From: Enteropsectra breve | Lineage: Eukaryota; Microsporidia | Direction: 5' to 3' | DNA: 10,631 nucleotides | NCBI GenBank assembly: GCA_024243835.1 | Contig: JALPMN010000545.1 | Location: 1 to 10,631 of the forward strand | Shown: in pieces, positions 6,806-10,631 of the stretch | Numbering within the stretch: the stretch's first letter is position 1 | How the letters are laid out: each line of letters begins with the position of its first letter | Notes under the pieces: generated by a model | What the model saw: the letters and a program-made list of their open reading frames with translations, nothing else | Database searches by the model: none | Told to the model about the DNA's origin: nothing | Translations under genes and position numbers: made by a program

Positions 6806-7024
6806 ATGGGAGTAGCAATTGGTATAGTGAACACAAATGCTTTGTAGAATTAGACTTTGAATCATTAGCACCTTCTACTTATACCATTAGCAGCTATTCA
6901 TATAACTTTTGCACTTATTACTATCCCAATAGCCTTAAACTGGTTTTTACCTCTCGGGTGTTTATTAGGCCTTGCTTTAATAGCTATCTTTAAGAAAATT
7001 CGCTGCTTATATCTGAAAGATTAA
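6806..7024 (+). pseudogene. Possible relic of a membrane-protein gene (weak)
   Basis: In one frame, ATG at 6806 opens a short hydrophobic stretch (M-G-V-A-I-G-I-V) that stops at TAG 6845. After two more in-frame stops (6851 and 6866), the same frame runs 51 codons from 6869 to TAA 7022. It is strongly hydrophobic (I-P-L-A-A-I..., L-P-L-G-C-L-L-G-L-A-L-I-A-I) and ends in basic residues (F-K-K-I-R), like two membrane helices with a cytosolic tail. T-rich DNA encodes hydrophobic residues by chance, so this may be noise. No family recognised. Confidence 0.2.
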
Positions 7025-7365
7025 ACTTATCCATTTGATTTTTATAGGTGTTTATTACCACTTTATCCGATATAAACGTATTTTCTCTCCAGATTAGTAT
7101 ATGAGTTTAATCAAGGAAAAATAGCTCTTCATGTATAAAATACAACTGCTTAAAAGATGCAAAATTTACTCACGGGCAAGCATTAAAAAGACATCCAACG
7201 GAATGTTTATAGTAAAGATCTTTTTGCTGTTCTCGAATCTAGAAACTAAATCAAATATTGAGGCAGCAACAAACTAAATTAGAATTTTTTTGTTATTTTC
7301 AGTAACCGTCCGCCCGCTTGTTAGTATTTCAAAAAAATAAATTTGCTAAAATTTTTATCCATATA

Positions 7366-10300
7366 ATGGTAGAATTCAACTATCCTAGCGATATAACTGA
7401 AAGACTTCAAGAGATGATAGATCTGAAATATACTTGCGTAGTATTCGGGGAGTGTGGACGAACCGCTCTTATACGGCGCTTCTTTCCTGAGACAGTTGTT
7501 TACGATGCGCGCGAGATCCTCGAACCTAAAAATCTTGCTGGATACTACGCCATTGAGAATGGCGAAATAAACTACCGTGCGGGTCTTCTTGCCGAGGCCA
7601 TGCAGCAGGGCCAGACCCTCTGTTTTAAAAATATTGAATACAACCAAAATTTGCTGCAGCTGCTGCGCCCAGTGATACGCAGCAGAGAGCTTCTTTCCTT
7701 TAAAGGGACAACAATTGCAGCCCATCCCAATTTCAAGCTCTTTTTGACGAGCGGCTGCGTCTTCACTCTGCAAAAAGCTGCTTTTATCGGCCCAACTCAA
7801 TTTACCAAAAATCAAGTTTTTGCCTCTTTTGGCACGCTCCAAGAAACTATGGCTTCGCTACACGAGCATTTGAGCGGCAGCGATCATTTGTGTGATTTTG
7901 AAAAGAGCCTCAGTTGCAACAAAACATGCCTGAAAAGAACTGAAAAATGTATCTGCTCTGATTCCGATTATTTCTGTGGATACCACTTCCGCTGCTACAT
8001 GCGTATCCACAAAATGCTTACAAATAATAACGGTATTAAAACTGTGGATATTGATAATAACGGCAGCAGATGCCTGATTTACCAGGCGGTAACAAACAGT
8101 CTTCTAAAACACGATTCAGAAAATCTGAGAGAAGTGCTGTATGCGAACATCGAGCCATTGGTGTTTCCAAATCTGCTATTTGCCAAAACAGCAGCAATGG
8201 ACTTCACCATACGGTCGTTAGTGCTGAATATTCACCACAGCATTCCCACTCTCCTCATCGGAGAAACCGGTGTTGGAAAAACAGCTCTTGTTCAGTACAT
8301 TTCTGAGAACTCAGAGCATTTCTTCGGCTTTAAGTCGCAACTTGATATTCTTAACATGTCTTCTGATTTCGATGCTTCTGATCTTCTCGGCGGCTACCAA
8401 AGCATGAACCTGGACAAGATAATCAGGGATCTGTATGCTGCAGCTAGCATTTCTATGCCCAGCACAACCGACCGGCGCTCCCTTCTCACCCATTTACTTT
8501 CGTGCGTTTCTAAAGATACAACACATAAAAAAGAATTTCTCATTGAGAAAATCAACGAGAATCTCAAAATACTGGACAACAAAATGCCGTTCTTTTTCAA
8601 AAAGGGACTGCTTATCGAAGCAATGGTTACCGGGCGTTGGCTGCTTCTGGACGAGATAAACCTTTCTCCGAAAGACACGCACGAGCTGCTCGATGCTGTT
8701 TTGAAAAAAGACACGATAATCGTGGAGAACACCCCCATTGAAATTCATCCAAATTTCAGGCTATTTGCCTGCATGAACCCGTTTGGAGACTTTGGAAAGA
8801 GCAAGTTCTCGTCAGATGCATTTTCCCATATATTTTGTTTAGATTTCTCCACAAATTTAAGCTGCATTTATGCAGTAGTTGAGTCGATAGCAAGAAACAG
8901 ACTCGATGGCACCCAGGAGATAAGCAGCTTCTACCACGAGTTCCGGCAGCGCATAGCCGCGAAGGAGTACACCAACATACTTGAGCCTATAGTCACAGGG
9001 CGTACGCTTTCTCGGTGCATCAAACTAGCAATCCAGCTGAACACAACTGCAGGAGCAGCAAACAATATGAACAATAGCAAATACGAAAATATCTATAAGG
9101 CGATAAATCTGCTGTTCTTCACACAGCTGGATTTCCAGTCCCGCTCAAAAGCACAGGCGCTGTTCAAGCAGCACTTTGCCAAGGCAGAAAACATTCATTC
9201 ATTAAGCAATTCGCTAAATAACTCAGGCTTCCAAAAGATAGAAAACATAATAAAGGCAATAAGCGAGAGAAACGAATTTATTCTAACTGAGCAAACAAAG
9301 ATCTATTTGAGCGACATATTCCTGGCGATAGAGGCCAATCTTCCTGTGCTCCTGCAGGGCGATACCTCAACAGGAAAGACCAGCATTATAACGGCACTGG
9401 CCAAAAGCCTGAAGAAGCGCGTAATCAGAATAAACAATCACGAGCATACGGAAGCAAGCGACTATGTTGGGAACTACATCACAGTCAAAGCAAACACATC
9501 CAACGGGGATGGCGAGTGCAGAATTGAGTTTAGGGAAGGTCCGCTTGTTACTGCGCTGAGAAACGGCTACTGGGTTATTCTAGATGAGCTTAATCTTGCG
9601 CCTAGTGATGTTCTTGAGGTTCTGAACCGGCTGCTTGATGAAAACAACGAGCTCTACGTAAATGAGCTTAATGAGCGCATTACTCCGCATCCAGATTTTA
9701 GGCTTTTTGCAACTCAAAACATACACAGCAGCCACAGCAACGGCTCGTATGGCGGAAGACACGGCCTGGCAAAGTCATTCCGTAATCGCTTTATAGAGAT
9801 TTTCTTTGTGGAAAAGTCTGAAAATGAAATATCTGAGATTCTCGAGAAGAAGACAAAGATGCCGCCCTGCTTCATCAAGCCGATGCTTGAGATCTACAGG
9901 ACCCTCAAAAATGAGCGTTCAATCAATGCGCTTATGACGCTTCGTGATCTTTTCAAGTGGAGCAGAAGAATGCCTGACAGCTACTACTCGCTGTATTCAC
10001 ACGGCATGGAGCTTTTGTATGAAAGACAGAGGAGCATCAGCGATCGTGAGTTTGTTTCAAGTGCGTTCAACAGGACATTTTCTCAGAAGATGAGTCTTTC
10101 CAAATCAGACTATTTTTCAGACTACAGCACTGTTTCTCTTAACCATAGCGACCCTAACAGTATCTTAGATAATAATAATACTAATAATAATATAACTGAT
10201 AACAACAAATTCATTTTTACAAGGTCCTATAGAAATCTCATTAAAAATATCATCAATGCCTGGAAAAACAAAGAGCCGGTGCTCCTGATAGGCCCTACAG

Positions 10301-10631
10301 GTATTGGTAAGACCAGAATATCACAGCTTGTCTCAGATCATTTTAATATTGCTTTGAAAATCATTAATATGCATAACGGTATTGAAAGCAGTGATTTTAT
10401 AGGCACCAATGAGCTAAAGAACGGGAATATCGAGTGGGTGGATGGGCTGCTCCTTTCAGCAATGAAGGAAGGCTCAGGACTTCTCATAGATGAAATAAAT
10501 CTGGCTGAGGACTCTGTGCTTGAAAGAATGAATTCTCTTCTTGAAGACAGCCGCTCTATTTTTGTTCCAGAAACATCCAGTGAGACTGTCGCCCATGAAA
10601 ACTTCCGTTTAATTGCCACGATGAATCCTTC
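7366..10631 (+). CDS. MDN1: Midasin (AAA ATPase for 60S ribosome maturation), 3'-truncated
   Basis: The N-terminal 1,088 residues of midasin/REA1, the dynein-like six-AAA ATPase that uses ATP to strip assembly factors (in yeast RSA4 and YTM1) from pre-60S particles in the nucleus and nucleolus. The start at 7366 is the first ATG after an in-frame TAA at 7303. AAA1 (about 20-160) is degenerate: the P-loop reads G-E-C-G-R-T (28-33), K-N (88-89) replace the Walker B D-E, and sensor-1 Asn is lost. A linker with seven Cys (176-210) follows. AAA2 has Walker A GETGVGKT (299-306), LLLDE (426-430) and M-N-P (470-472), with a helical insert at about 345-406. AAA3 has GDTSTGKT (665-672), VILDE (737-741) and R-N-R-F (806-809). 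AAA4 has GPTGIGKT (976-983) and LLIDE (1039-1043). A short Asn-rich linker precedes AAA4. The frame has no stop; the rest, including the MIDAS domain, lies beyond the window. Confidence 0.95.
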   Translation, partial: MVEFNYPSDITERLQEMIDLKYTCVVFGECGRTALIRRFFPETVVYDAREILEPKNLAGYYAIENGEINYRAGLLAEAMQQGQTLCFKNIEYNQNLLQLLRPVIRSRELLSFKGTTIAAHPNFKLFLTSGCVFTLQKAAFIGPTQFTKNQVFASFGTLQETMASLHEHLSGSDHLCDFEKSLSCNKTCLKRTEKCICSDSDYFCGYHFRCYMRIHKMLTNNNGIKTVDIDNNGSRCLIYQAVTNSLLKHDSENLREVLYANIEPLVFPNLLFAKTAAMDFTIRSLVLNIHHSIPTLLIGETGVGKTALVQYISENSEHFFGFKSQLDILNMSSDFDASDLLGGYQSMNLDKIIRDLYAAASISMPSTTDRRSLLTHLLSCVSKDTTHKKEFLIEKINENLKILDNKMPFFFKKGLLIEAMVTGRWLLLDEINLSPKDTHELLDAVLKKDTIIVENTPIEIHPNFRLFACMNPFGDFGKSKFSSDAFSHIFCLDFSTNLSCIYAVVESIARNRLDGTQEISSFYHEFRQRIAAKEYTNILEPIVTGRTLSRCIKLAIQLNTTAGAANNMNNSKYENIYKAINLLFFTQLDFQSRSKAQALFKQHFAKAENIHSLSNSLNNSGFQKIENIIKAISERNEFILTEQTKIYLSDIFLAIEANLPVLLQGDTSTGKTSIITALAKSLKKRVIRINNHEHTEASDYVGNYITVKANTSNGDGECRIEFREGPLVTALRNGYWVILDELNLAPSDVLEVLNRLLDENNELYVNELNERITPHPDFRLFATQNIHSSHSNGSYGGRHGLAKSFRNRFIEIFFVEKSENEISEILEKKTKMPPCFIKPMLEIYRTLKNERSINALMTLRDLFKWSRRMPDSYYSLYSHGMELLYERQRSISDREFVSSAFNRTFSQKMSLSKSDYFSDYSTVSLNHSDPNSILDNNNTNNNITDNNKFIFTRSYRNLIKNIINAWKNKEPVLLIGPTGIGKTRISQLVSDHFNIALKIINMHNGIESSDFIGTNELKNGNIEWVDGLLLSAMKEGSGLLIDEINLAEDSVLERMNSLLEDSRSIFVPETSSETVAHENFRLIATMNP

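Larger units (their letters stand above)
6644..7365. other. Divergent intergenic region between TFC3 and MDN1
   Basis: This 722-bp head-to-head gap is the longest here. Next to TFC3 it holds that gene's core promoter. Next to MDN1 a GC-rich CCGTCCGCCCG (about 7306-7316) stands out, followed by an A/T-rich stretch and TCC five bases before the ATG. Between them (6746-7024) there are interrupted hydrophobic reading frames, noted separately. A 75-codon + strand ORF at 6766-6993 has no recognisable features and I do not call it a gene. No tRNA or other RNA gene was recognised. Confidence 0.55.

Noticed and set aside
6766..6993. 75-codon ORF on the + strand in the TFC3-MDN1 gap
   Set aside because: Ser/Tyr-rich translation without family features, no CCC signal at the start, and it competes with another frame in the same interval.
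6957..7057. 11-bp direct repeat GGTGTTTATTA at 6957 and 7047
   Set aside because: Too short and too AT-rich to separate from chance.
7321..7842. 173-codon ORF on the minus strand
   Set aside because: Antisense shadow of the midasin N-terminus.

Overview
The window reads as a compact single-exon eukaryotic genome, most likely a microsporidian or a close rozellid relative. Every gene is an uninterrupted ORF for a clearly eukaryotic protein: proteasome beta5, a TFIIIC subunit and midasin. Proteins are short compared with yeast or human counterparts. A CCC motif lies 0-3 bases upstream of the inferred start in two genes, with a CCC pair slightly further upstream in a third. AATAAA overlaps the stop codon in three genes. 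CCC near the start and very short 3' ends are features reported for microsporidia. The genus cannot be fixed from this window, and gaps of roughly 280-720 bp are looser than in Encephalitozoon.

Layout: (1) 1-546 (+), 3' part of the proteasome beta5 subunit, cut by the window edge. (2) 547-853, tail-to-tail gap with a 39-bp repeat in two copies, each holding a 12-bp palindrome. (3) 854-1435 (-), a METTL5-like methyltransferase-fold protein whose SAM-binding and catalytic motifs have eroded. (4) 1436-1717, head-to-head promoter gap. (5) 1718-2956 (+), a shortened glucose-6-phosphate dehydrogenase. (6) 2957-3261, tail-to-tail gap with five copies of a 19-bp repeat. (7) 3262-3954 (-), a probable TFIIB-family-like protein. 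(8) 3955-4408, AT-rich gap. (9) 4409-6643 (-), a TFC3/tau138-like B-block-binding subunit of TFIIIC. (10) 6644-7365, head-to-head gap with a possible hydrophobic coding relic. (11) 7366-10631 (+), the N-terminal 1,088 residues of midasin (MDN1/REA1), still open at the window end.

The genes are housekeeping: protein turnover, the pentose-phosphate pathway, transcription and ribosome assembly. No mobile element, CRISPR array, tRNA or rRNA was seen. The main interest is in how conserved families have changed. The METTL5-like protein looks like a pseudoenzyme. The first midasin AAA domain has lost its ATP-site motifs together with the arginine-finger segment of the next domain. The midasin AAA1-AAA2 linker carries a cysteine cluster. 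G6PD keeps its catalytic Asp-His and His but has lost other signature residues.
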